DNA of 64,000 bases from an uncultured Gammaproteobacteria bacterium (GTDB lineage Bacteria > Pseudomonadota > Gammaproteobacteria > HK1), in assembly GCA_947258715.1 (NCBI GenBank), contig CAMYJH010000032.1, positions 31,960 through 95,959 on the forward strand, in the 5' to 3' direction. The notes under the pieces are model-generated. The model ran no database searches, was not told the origin of the DNA, and saw only the letters and a list, made by a program, of their open reading frames with translations. The translations under genes were made by a program, and so were the position numbers. How positions within the stretch are numbered: position 1 is the stretch's first letter; the number at the start of each line of letters is the position of its first letter. This document shows positions 19,620 to 27,253 of this stretch, piece after piece.

Positions 19620-20210
19620 TCAGATTAGATCCGCGGCCAGCGCGTCACGCACGGCCGTGGGTAGCGGTTGCACCGATTGGCGGTAGTTCTCATGATCAAT
19701 TCCGATGGAGATATCGGCTCCAGACTTGGCCCGCTTAACGTCTTCAGGCTTGAGCTCAAAGCGCAGAAAATGAACCGCTGAGGTCTTTTCCTCGTCCTCA
19801 CGGTCCATATCCTCATCGGCAATTGCAAAGATCCGCTCGCCCTCTCCAACACTCACCCATACTCGGTCTTCTACACCGATGAGCTTCGCCAGCTGCTGGC
19901 GGCGCTCATCCACGTCCTCGTATTCGAGCATGAAGGTGGCCTTTAGGTTGGTTCCGTCGGGGATCAGCGGGTTGTAGGCGGCGAGTTCTTCCTCGATGCC
20001 GTGTTTCTCGTAAATCCGTTCCACACGCAGCATCTCTTGGATCTGATAGTGAACGGTCATGCGGTCCTCGAAGTAAAGGGTTGCGTTTCGCCCCACGGCA
20101 ACTTTGCGCTTCTTTTTATGCTCGAGGACCTTCGCCCTGAATTCGTTGCGCGCCTCGGCATACTTCTCGAGGCTGTAGAGATCTTCGCGTTTCAACGGGT
20201 CCATGTTCAT
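19620..20210 (-). CDS. DUF3501 family protein of the rubrerythrin operon
   Basis: 196 aa, cytoplasmic, function unknown. I recognise the family from the opening DPLKREDLYSLEKYAEARNE and the segment VAVGRNATLYFEDRMTVHYQ. It has no Cys and no membrane segment; it is rich in charged residues. Its ATG overlaps the stop of the Fe-S protein gene by 4 nt (ATGA), so the two are made together. DUF3501 genes commonly accompany a rubrerythrin and this type of Fe-S protein, which points to a shared oxidative-stress role. Confidence 0.85.
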   Translation of the reverse strand: MNMDPLKREDLYSLEKYAEARNEFRAKVLEHKKKRKVAVGRNATLYFEDRMTVHYQIQEMLRVERIYEKHGIEEELAAYNPLIPDGTNLKATFMLEYEDVDERRQQLAKLIGVEDRVWVSVGEGERIFAIADEDMDREDEEKTSAVHFLRFELKPEDVKRAKSGADISIGIDHENYRQSVQPLPTAVRDALAADLI

Positions 20211-21556
20211 ATCCCGTAGGCCTTGCGTAAAAGACTGAACGGCGGCACCGCCCGGGTACCGTCGTTCAGCCCGTGCTCGATGTGCCGTCCCGCCATGGCG
20301 CAGTCGCTGGTGTAGTGGTCCGGCGCCGCGCTCTTCACCCGGCTGACCACCGGACGCCCTATTTTCATCGAGATCGGATGAAACTCCGTTTTCACCGCGT
20401 AGGTGCCATCGTGTCCCGAACAGCGCTCGATAACGGTGATCTTGGTCTCAGGCACCAGAGCAAGCACGTCCCGGGTCTTTAGGCCGATGTTCTGCACCCG
20501 CTGGTGACAGGCCACCTGGTAAGCGACATGCCCGAGAGCGTGCTTGAAATCCGTTTTCAGCTTATTCACTTTGTGGCGCAGCATTAAGTATTCGAAGGGG
20601 TCGAACATCGCGTCGCGCACTTTGGCGACGGCCTCGTCTTCGGGGAAAAGCAGCGGCAGCTCCTGCTTGAACATCAGCACGCACGAGGGAATTGGGGCAA
20701 CGAGGTCATAGCCCTCATCGACGAGCCGTGCCAGCACGGGTACGTTTACGTCCTTTGCCCTGGCCACGGCTTCGAGATCCCCCAGCTCGAGCTTGGGCAT
20801 TCCGCAGCAGCGTTCCCGCTCTGCCAGCGTCACCGGAATACCGTTGTGCTCGAAAACCGCGATCAGGTCTTCTCCCAGCCACGGCTCGTTGTAGTTGCCG
20901 TAACAGGTGGCAAACAGGACGACTCGTCCTTTGGTCGCATCGGTCGCTTCGCCAGCGCTGCCTGCCGCCGGGCGGCTTGACAGGCGCTTTCGCAGTGGTC
21001 TGCTCTGGTACTCCGGCACCCGGGCGTTACGATGAACGCCGAGGGTTTTTTCCAGCGCTACCCTGACCCCGCTCTGGCGATTGACAGCGTTCACCAAGGG
21101 CGCCACGCCGGGCGATGCTGCCAAACCGCCCACAAAATCGGTGGAGCTCAAAAGCTTGTCCCGAACCGGCGTCCGCCCCTTACGAGCCTTGATCGCCTTT
21201 GCTCGCAGCATCAGGTGAGGAAAATCCACGTCCCAGGAATGCGGCGGCACGTACGGGCATTTGGTCATGAAGCACATATCGCACAGGTAGCAGTGATCCA
21301 CGACCTTCCAGTAATCGGTCTTTTCAACGCCGTCGACCTCCATGGTCTCGGACTCGTCCACCAGGTCGAACAGCGTCGGGAATGCATTGCAGAGACTGAA
21401 GCAGCGGCGGCATCCGTGGCAGATGTCGAATACGCGCTCGAGCTCGCTCATGAGCGCGTTTTCGTCATAGAATTCCGCGTCGCGCCAGGCAATAGGCCTG
21501 CGCTCCGGGGCCTTAAGACTACCCTCCCGCTGAACTGAATTACCGCCGTCGCTCAT
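20207..21556 (-). CDS. GlpC/heterodisulfide-reductase-like Fe-S oxidoreductase
   Basis: 449 aa from the ATG at 21556 (a TTG lies two codons upstream). Two [4Fe-4S] motifs occur near residues 45-100: CHGCRRCFSLC and CYLCDMCFMTKC. Two cysteine-rich CCG-type domains follow: CYGNYNEPW...ERCCGMPKLELGD, and ACHQRVQN...RCSGHDGTYA, in which the second has CSG as in GlpC. No signal peptide or membrane segment is seen. It probably passes electrons, perhaps to rubrerythrin; this is inference from the operon. It lies 113 bp after the rubrerythrin gene, with a hairpin between them. Confidence 0.88.
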   Translation of the reverse strand: MSDGGNSVQREGSLKAPERRPIAWRDAEFYDENALMSELERVFDICHGCRRCFSLCNAFPTLFDLVDESETMEVDGVEKTDYWKVVDHCYLCDMCFMTKCPYVPPHSWDVDFPHLMLRAKAIKARKGRTPVRDKLLSSTDFVGGLAASPGVAPLVNAVNRQSGVRVALEKTLGVHRNARVPEYQSRPLRKRLSSRPAAGSAGEATDATKGRVVLFATCYGNYNEPWLGEDLIAVFEHNGIPVTLAERERCCGMPKLELGDLEAVARAKDVNVPVLARLVDEGYDLVAPIPSCVLMFKQELPLLFPEDEAVAKVRDAMFDPFEYLMLRHKVNKLKTDFKHALGHVAYQVACHQRVQNIGLKTRDVLALVPETKITVIERCSGHDGTYAVKTEFHPISMKIGRPVVSRVKSAAPDHYTSDCAMAGRHIEHGLNDGTRAVPPFSLLRKAYGI

Positions 21557-21626
21557 GAACAATCAAGCCAGACGTTTGCCCTGGCTTGAGCACCAGAGCC
21601 CATGTGTTCGATTAACCCAGACCGCT

Positions 21627-21650
21627 AAGGAGCGGATAAGACCGCTCCTT
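21627..21650 (-). other. Hairpin between the rubrerythrin and Fe-S protein genes
   Basis: A perfect 9-bp inverted repeat, AAGGAGCGG and CCGCTCCTT, encloses a 6-nt loop. It lies 19 bp after the rubrerythrin stop on the minus strand and has no T run. It could be an mRNA-stabilising or partial-termination structure that sets different expression of the first and later genes of the operon. Confidence 0.5.
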
Positions 21651-21669
21651 CGGGGAACGGAATCCGAAC

Positions 21670-22089
21670 CTAGTCGTTTAAGCTGTCCAGTGCTTTTTGG
21701 AATCGATTGGCGTGAGAACGCTCCGCCTTGGCAAGTGTCTCGAACCAGTCGGCAACTTCGTCCAGACCTTCTTCCCGCGCGGTCTTAGCCATACCCGGAT
21801 ACATATCCGTGTACTCGTGAGTCTCACCGGCGATGGCGGCCTTTAGATTGTCACTGGTGCCACCAATGGGAAGTCCTGTCGCCGGATCGCCGACCGATTC
21901 CAGGTATTCCAGGTGTCCATGGGCGTGGCCGGTTTCGCCTTCCGCGGTGGAGCGGAACACGGCGGAGACATCGTTGTAGCCTTCCACGTCGGCCTTGGAG
22001 GCGAAGTACAGGTAGCGGCGATTGGCCATCGACTCGCCGGCGAACGCGTCCTTGAGGTTCTGTTCGGTCTTGGTGCCCTTGATCTGCAT
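21670..22089 (-). CDS. Rubrerythrin without rubredoxin domain
   Basis: 139 aa. A four-helix di-iron protein of the rubrerythrin/erythrin type that reduces peroxide. Iron-ligand motifs are [10 protein letters not shown] near residue 19, [13 protein letters not shown] near 52, GETHEY near 90 and [10 protein letters not shown] near 124. The usual C-terminal rubredoxin domain with its four Cys is missing, so electrons must come from a separate partner, plausibly the Fe-S protein encoded next. It is the first gene of the operon and lies 77 bp from the palindromic operator. Confidence 0.93.
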   Translation of the reverse strand: MQIKGTKTEQNLKDAFAGESMANRRYLYFASKADVEGYNDVSAVFRSTAEGETGHAHGHLEYLESVGDPATGLPIGGTSDNLKAAIAGETHEYTDMYPGMAKTAREEGLDEVADWFETLAKAERSHANRFQKALDSLND

Positions 22090-22166
22090 TTGGGTTCTCC
22101 GTAAGCGCTCAATTCGAAGCGGGTGTCGACCCCCGTTTTGCGGGGCCCCGCGGTTAGAATTCGATG

Positions 22167-22185
22167 ATTTAGACTTATTCTAAAT
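22167..22185 (-). promoter_or_regulatory. Palindromic operator upstream of rubrerythrin, Fur/PerR-like
   Basis: ATTTAGACTTATTCTAAAT is a perfect 7-5-7 inverted repeat in an otherwise GC-rich region, 78-96 bp before the rubrerythrin ATG. Read as a 7-1-7 box, its core TTAGACTTATTCTAA resembles the PerR box TTATAATNATTATAA. A further half-site TTAGAAT lies at 22154-22160. The AT-rich surroundings probably include the promoter. The identity of the regulator is inference. Confidence 0.5.
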
Positions 22186-22711
22186 CGAGGTAAAAGATTA
22201 CTCGCAGCGCCGAAGATCTGTCAATACGGGCAACGGGTTCCGATAGCGAAATCGCACCGACATCGTTTTAACGTTTCTCGGCGCTTGGCGACTCTTTAGA
22301 CAGCCCTGACTTTTTGACAATTTTCCCGTTGTTCGCATGCACCGTAGTCAGACCTTCTTACTCCGCCATCAGGCGGCATGGAACCACATTGCTAGCGCCA
22401 AACATTGTCCAGCGTCAAAAGATCGCGCTTATTTCTCCACCCGACGTGCTGCCAGCACGGATTTGACCCGCTTCGTCTCCACCCGCTCCACGTCCTGCCG
22501 CCACCCTCTGTTGAATCGAAGAGATCTCGACGCCATTTGCGTGCCGAACTGATCGCCGCCGTCCGCCCGGCCGTCCCCAAGGGGTCGACAGCCGCGGAGA
22601 ACGCTAGGGACGAAAAAGCCAGCGCCAATTGTCGCCCCTCCGTCGGGCTGGATTGACCGGGTTTTGGGCCTGGGTTAGGGTAGCCCGCCTTTCTCAACCC
22701 GGACTCGTTGC
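22186..22711. other. 526-bp intergenic region between divergent rubrerythrin and xseB genes
   Basis: No convincing gene: short open frames here on both strands have Arg/Ser/His-rich translations typical of chance frames. A possible sigma-70 promoter for xseB is TTGACC at 22653-22658, a 17-nt spacer, then TAGGGT at 22676-22681. An isolated TTGACA at 22314-22319 has no good -10. I see no tRNA or known riboswitch. Confidence 0.5.
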
Positions 22712-22954
22712 GTGGCTCGTAAATCGACAAAAGGCGTTGACTTCGAGCGCGCCCTCGATGAGCTGGAAAAGCTGGTCGAGCGCATGGAGGAAGGCGAACT
22801 GAGTCTCGAGGAATCCCTTAAGCTTTACGAAAGGGGGACTGAGCTCAGCAAGGCCTGCCAGAAAGCTCTCGACGCCGCGGAAAAGCGTATTCGCATACTT
22901 TCCGAGCAAGGCGGCAAATCGGAGCTCCAAGCTTACGAACCCGACGCGGACTGA
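22712..22954 (+). CDS. xseB: Exodeoxyribonuclease VII small subunit
   Basis: 80 aa. XseB assembles with XseA to degrade single-stranded DNA. The family pattern FERALDELEKLVERMEEGE followed by LSLEESLKLYERGTELSKAC is unmistakable. The start is GTG with no clear Shine-Dalgarno. It precedes ispA by 57 bp, the usual xseB-ispA pair. dxs, which often follows, is absent here. Confidence 0.96.
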   Translation: MARKSTKGVDFERALDELEKLVERMEEGELSLEESLKLYERGTELSKACQKALDAAEKRIRILSEQGGKSELQAYEPDAD

Positions 22955-23011
22955 TTGCCACCAAGGTCGAGCTAAAGGCCGGCGGGAACCCATCGATCCA
23001 TTTCCCGACAG

Positions 23012-23908
23012 ATGGATTTTTCGAGTCTGAACCAATGCCTTTCGACCTATCGCGAGCGCGTACGCGCGGCCCTGGACGCGCGTCTGCCTGCCCCGACCAT
23101 GGAGCCTCGGCACCTCCACGAAGCCATGCGCTACGCGGTGCTCAACGGCGGCAAGCGGGTGCGCGCAGTGCTCGTTTACGCCGCCGGAATCACCCTGGGC
23201 GCACCGTTGGTTCGCCTCGACGCACCCGCCTGCGCGGTAGAAATGATCCACGCTTACTCGCTGGTCCACGACGACCTTCCGGCTATGGACAACGATGACC
23301 TGCGTCGTGGGCAACCCACCTGCCACCGCGCTTTTGACGAAGCCACCGCGCTACTTGCCGGCGATGCGTTGCAGGCGCTGGCGTATGAGGTTCTGGTAAG
23401 CGAGAAGGCCGGCCTACCGGAAAACCGTTGTGCCGAGATGGTGCGCACTCTGGCCAGCGCTAGCGGCTCACTGGGTATGGCCGGCGGTCAGGCAATCGAC
23501 CTTGCTGCGGTAGGAACGCCCCTGTCTCTGCAAGCATTGGAAAACATGCACCGTCACAAGACGGGTGCGCTGATCCGCGCCAGCGTGCGGCTAGGCGCCT
23601 TGAGTGGTGATGCGGAAGATGCTGATCGAACCGAGGCGCTGGACACTTACGCCAGCGCCGTCGGCCTCGCGTTCCAGATCCGCGATGACATCCTCGACAT
23701 CGAAGGTGATACCGCAACCATCGGCAAAAAAAGCGGTGCAGACATTGCCCGCAATAAACCGACCTATCCGGCGGTCATTGGAATCGAGGCGGCAAAGCTC
23801 AAGGCGCAAGAGCTTCACGCCGCGGCGCTGAGATGCCTCGATACCTTCGGCACCGAAGCCGATCCCTTGCGCTGGCTGTCCGAGTTCATTGTCAACCGAC
23901 CGAGCTGA
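23012..23908 (+). CDS. ispA: Farnesyl/geranyl diphosphate synthase
   Basis: 298 aa. It condenses IPP with DMAPP and GPP to make farnesyl diphosphate for quinones and undecaprenyl phosphate. The first Asp-rich motif is D87-D93 (VHDDLPAMDNDDLRRG) and the second is D225-D229 (IRDDILD). GGKRVRAVL near residue 47 and GGQAIDL near 159 are also family features. Length is typical. The next 200 bp to folE2 show no gene. Confidence 0.96.
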   Translation: MDFSSLNQCLSTYRERVRAALDARLPAPTMEPRHLHEAMRYAVLNGGKRVRAVLVYAAGITLGAPLVRLDAPACAVEMIHAYSLVHDDLPAMDNDDLRRGQPTCHRAFDEATALLAGDALQALAYEVLVSEKAGLPENRCAEMVRTLASASGSLGMAGGQAIDLAAVGTPLSLQALENMHRHKTGALIRASVRLGALSGDAEDADRTEALDTYASAVGLAFQIRDDILDIEGDTATIGKKSGADIARNKPTYPAVIGIEAAKLKAQELHAAALRCLDTFGTEADPLRWLSEFIVNRPS

Positions 23909-24110
23909 GGCTGATAGCTGCCGGCGAGGGCTTCGCCGATGGCGTGTTACCGCAGCGGCTGCAGAGTTGCCGAGTGGCGGGCCAAAGCCGGCCCTAGTAA
24001 TATGGCTTTAATTAAGGCGACGTTGCCCGTATTTACCGTATAGCCGACGCCCGGTCGCCCCCGCTTGGATGTGGCGCCATCCGCCTACCGAATATTGGAG
24101 CCGTAGTTTA

Positions 24111-24929
24111 ATGAGTCGACCCGCAGGCTTAGTGCCCAAAATCCCGCAAGCGCCTTCCATCGCCGATGTGCAGGGCAGCCCGGATACGCGCCGCATTCCC
24201 ATCGACAAGGTGGGTATCAAGGGTATTCGACACCCGGTGCGGGTCCGTGACCGGAGCCAGGGCGAGCAGCACACCATCGCCACTTTCAGCATGTACGTAA
24301 ACCTTCCAGACGACTTTAAAGGCACGCACATGTCCCGGTTCGTGGAAATCCTAAACAACCATGAATACGAGATCTCGCTGCAATCGTTCCACGAAATGCT
24401 CGAGGAAATGACACAGGTGCTCGACGCGAAATCGGGTCACATCGAAATGAGCTTCCCCTACTTCATCGAGAAGAAGGCGCCGGTAACCGGCGTCAAGAGC
24501 CTGATGGATTACGAGGTGACTTTGATTGGAGAGGTTTGCGACGGTTCTCCCCACATCGACATTCGGGTCGAGGTTCCGGTGACCAGTCTTTGCCCCTGCT
24601 CCAAGGAGATTTCGGACTACGGAGCACACAATCAGCGCTCACATGTCACCGTGACCGCCCGCACCACGGGTTTCGTTTGGATCGAGGAGCTGATCGAGAT
24701 AGTTGAAAAGGAAGCATCGTGCGAGCTCTATGGGCTGCTCAAGCGACCAGACGAAAAATTCGTCACCGAGCGTGCTTTTGACAATCCAAAGTTTGTCGAG
24801 GACATGGTCAGGGACGTGGCTGCGCGTCTGAACGAAGACGACCGCATTAGGGCGTACACGGTGGAATCCGAGAACTTCGAGTCGATTCACAACCACTCCG
24901 CTTACGCCCAGGTGCGCATGACCAAGTAA
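24111..24929 (+). CDS. folE2: GTP cyclohydrolase I type 2 (FolE2)
   Basis: 272 aa. It makes dihydroneopterin triphosphate from GTP, the first step of folate synthesis, with a metal requirement less tied to zinc than FolE. The key Cys lies in [20 protein letters not shown], the FolE2 signature. The frame is open from 24069, but [16 protein letters not shown] at 24111 fits the family N-terminus. FolE2 genes are often Zur-regulated; I found no Zur palindrome upstream. It converges with the FIST gene, 13 bp away. Confidence 0.95.
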   Translation: MSRPAGLVPKIPQAPSIADVQGSPDTRRIPIDKVGIKGIRHPVRVRDRSQGEQHTIATFSMYVNLPDDFKGTHMSRFVEILNNHEYEISLQSFHEMLEEMTQVLDAKSGHIEMSFPYFIEKKAPVTGVKSLMDYEVTLIGEVCDGSPHIDIRVEVPVTSLCPCSKEISDYGAHNQRSHVTVTARTTGFVWIEELIEIVEKEASCELYGLLKRPDEKFVTERAFDNPKFVEDMVRDVAARLNEDDRIRAYTVESENFESIHNHSAYAQVRMTK

Positions 24930-24942
24930 ACATTCGCAGCGC

Positions 24943-26061
24943 TCAAACGAACAGTGTCAGCACGCCGGTGTAAGCGTAAAGCCGGTCGTTGGAAATCTCT
25001 CCGTTGCCGAAGAATCCCGCCAGTGGCAGGCTGCCGATGGGGTTCTGAATTATTTTAAGCTCGCGCGAATCTGGCCCAAACAGATTCGGGCCACGGGCGA
25101 CACAGGAGAAATACACGCCTCCCTTGGCCCCTGCATCGAGTCCCTTCTTCAGCTCGTTTAGCATTCTCAGAAGGTCGCTCTCCGCCGTCGACGCGTCCCG
25201 CTGGCAGAACATGATCTGCTCCACGTCGTGCAGAAGCTCGCCCACGGCTATGGCGCCGTGCCGCGGGTCGATTGCCATCAAATTACGCACCATGTAGTCG
25301 CCGGTGTCACTTCCGGTTACCGGAATCGCCACCTGGATAGAGCCGGAAAGCGCGGCGGGATTAACCGTTCCCAGAGCCGCAATATCCTCGGCGAATACCT
25401 CCACCGCGGATCGACCATCGAGGGTGAATACTACGTTACCCTCGGTACGGCCGACCGCGTGGCGCGGACCGATGGGGGCACAGCCCTGGCTGAGCCGCGT
25501 GCAAACCGCCACCTTGCTGCTGAACAAAACTCCTGAAATACCGCCCGCGACGACGCCGTCGGCTAACTGGAAATGCGCCAGCCGCGCGCTGGACAAGCCG
25601 CCCACCAGAAAACTTCCGCCAAGACGCGAGGAAAGGCTGGCAAGGATGGCCTCCAGATTGGGGTTGCGGGGATCTCCGTGGACGATACCGAATCGCGGAC
25701 AGCTGTCCTCGATCCAGGGGGCGATTCCGGGATCGAAATCGGACAGGTCGGCCCTCGAGGCGCTGAAGACTCGAAAATCCGATTCTGGCATCGCCAAGGT
25801 GAGCACGACCGCCGCTGGAGAGCCAAAATACTCTACCCCGTCGCTGCAGATGCCCGAACCGACGGTTCCGATCCAGTGGGCCACATCGGATCGCTCACGC
25901 AGTCGGCGAAGCGCCTCGGCAGAGTCAGCGCCGACGGCCTCGGTAAGATAGCAAATTCCCAGCTCAGCCCGTCGCCCGACCGGGCCGAGGTTCTGCAGCG
26001 CGCGATCAATGGCAATGCGCCAATCGGCGCCGGAAGCGTGACCAGAATGAATAACCCGCAT
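24943..26061 (-). CDS. FIST-domain signal-transduction protein
   Basis: 372 aa, soluble. FIST N domain: HWIGTVGSGICSDGVEYFG and a Gly/Ser-rich core GSFLVGGLSSARL; FIST C domain in the second half (MVRNLMAIDPRHGAIAVGE, LPLAGFFGNGEISNDRLYAYTG). FIST proteins are predicted small-ligand sensors, possibly for amino acids, often linked to two-component or c-di-GMP signalling. Here it stands alone, but the two-component pair lies only 0.5 kb away on the other strand. A link is inference. Confidence 0.85.
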   Translation of the reverse strand: MRVIHSGHASGADWRIAIDRALQNLGPVGRRAELGICYLTEAVGADSAEALRRLRERSDVAHWIGTVGSGICSDGVEYFGSPAAVVLTLAMPESDFRVFSASRADLSDFDPGIAPWIEDSCPRFGIVHGDPRNPNLEAILASLSSRLGGSFLVGGLSSARLAHFQLADGVVAGGISGVLFSSKVAVCTRLSQGCAPIGPRHAVGRTEGNVVFTLDGRSAVEVFAEDIAALGTVNPAALSGSIQVAIPVTGSDTGDYMVRNLMAIDPRHGAIAVGELLHDVEQIMFCQRDASTAESDLLRMLNELKKGLDAGAKGGVYFSCVARGPNLFGPDSRELKIIQNPIGSLPLAGFFGNGEISNDRLYAYTGVLTLFV

Positions 26062-26190
26062 GAGCCGCTCCGTTATGAGCGGTTAACTATATCGCCGCTT
26101 GTCGGCTTGGGTGACGCAACTTCGAGCCCCCCCGCGAGGGGCGCAGAGGGAGCTGATGGGCTGGTGTCGACCTGCGTCGAGCGGGCCGGG

Positions 26191-26331
26191 CTAGGCCGCC
26201 AGGACTACCCCCATGACCGCCGCCGCCAGCACCAGGGCGCAGAATGCCCCGGCAATCAAGGCTTCGGCAAGCAGCCGTCCGAGGGTCTGCAACTGCCCCT
26301 GGCGTTTAGATATTGTCTGCACTGGTTGCAT
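26191..26331 (-). CDS. Small single-pass membrane peptide (novel short ORF)
   Basis: 46 codons from an ATG at 26331, or 43 from a GTG at 26322. The GTG is better placed: GGAGG lies 9 nt before it, but abuts the ATG. The peptide has a basic, Gln-rich N-terminus (SKRQGQLQTLGRLL) and a long Ala/Val/Leu helix to the C-terminus (AFCALVLAAAVMGVVLAA) with one Cys. I do not recognise a family. It lies between the FIST gene and the response regulator in a 470-bp stretch with no other candidate. Confidence 0.45.
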   Translation of the reverse strand: MQPVQTISKRQGQLQTLGRLLAEALIAGAFCALVLAAAVMGVVLAA

Positions 26332-26532
26332 CCTCCCGGTGTCCATCGGCCGTTTCTGAATTCGGTAGTGACAGAAGTTAGCATTCGGGGCCCCTCGAGA
26401 TGAGGCGCCCTCAAGACAAAATATGGCAAAAAAATGGAAACTTGCCCAACTCCACGGTGGCGGCTCGCCGCGTGGGTTACCCTTGTCGGGGCGGGCTAAT
26501 GTCGCTAAATGGATCCGGTTCCGGGAGGGCCC

Positions 26533-27225
26533 ATGAGCAGAAACATCGCCATCGTCGAAGACGAAGAAGCGTTACGAGAAAACTACGCCGAGGCCTTTCG
26601 CCGCCAGGGCTACGCCGTCTCCACCTATGCCGACCGGGGGACCGCCATGTCGCGTTTTCGCGAGCGCCTCCCCGACCTCGCCATTGTGGACATCGGCCTC
26701 GGGCCTGAGGCCGAAGGCGGTTTCGACCTCTGCCGGGAGCTGCGCTCGCTTTCCCCGGCCCTGCCAATCATGTTTCTTACCGCCCGCGACAGCGACCTGG
26801 ACACCATCTCCGGACTGCGCCTAGGAGCCGACGATTATCTCACCAAAGACATCAGCCTCTCGCACCTGCTGGCGAGGGTGGCGGCTCTGTTCCGCCGGGT
26901 CGAGGCCCTGCGTTCTCCCCCCGATAGCCACTCGGTGCTGGAACGAGGCCGCCTCAGCCTGGACGCGGATCGAATCACCTGCGCCTGGGGCGGCGAGGCG
27001 GTGCCGCTGACGGTGACGGAATTCTGGATTGTCCACGCTCTGGTTCGATTTCCCGGCCACGTCAAGTCCCGGGACCAACTTATGGAAGAAGCCAACGTGG
27101 TCGTGGACGACAGCACTATTACTTCACACATAAAACGCATTCGGCGAAAGTTCCAGGCCCTGGATCCCGGCTTCGACTGTATCGACACGGTTTACGCCAT
27201 GGGCTATCGCTGGACATGCGGCTGA
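26533..27225 (+). CDS. OmpR-type response regulator, dedicated sortase-system type (PdsR-like)
   Basis: 230 aa. The receiver domain has the acidic pair IVEDEE, phospho-acceptor D53 in LAIVDIGL and K105 in DYLTKD. A winged-helix DNA-binding domain follows (LTVTEFWIVHALVRFPGHVKSRDQLM, SHIKRIRRKFQ). The ATG at 26533 has GGGAGGG just upstream; an ATG 24 bp earlier is less likely. From memory it resembles the response regulator of the proteobacterial dedicated sortase system. The kinase gene follows 28 bp later. Confidence 0.85.
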   Translation: MSRNIAIVEDEEALRENYAEAFRRQGYAVSTYADRGTAMSRFRERLPDLAIVDIGLGPEAEGGFDLCRELRSLSPALPIMFLTARDSDLDTISGLRLGADDYLTKDISLSHLLARVAALFRRVEALRSPPDSHSVLERGRLSLDADRITCAWGGEAVPLTVTEFWIVHALVRFPGHVKSRDQLMEEANVVVDDSTITSHIKRIRRKFQALDPGFDCIDTVYAMGYRWTCG

Positions 27226-27253
27226 CGTCGAGTCCGGTATCGGACTTCAAAGG

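Noticed and set aside
22337..22656. Short open frames between rubrerythrin and xseB
   Set aside because: Overlapping frames on both strands with Ser/Arg/His-rich chance-like products and no ribosome-binding site.
25573..26403. 276-codon plus-strand open frame
   Set aside because: It is mostly antisense to the FIST gene, whose own frame carries clear domain motifs.
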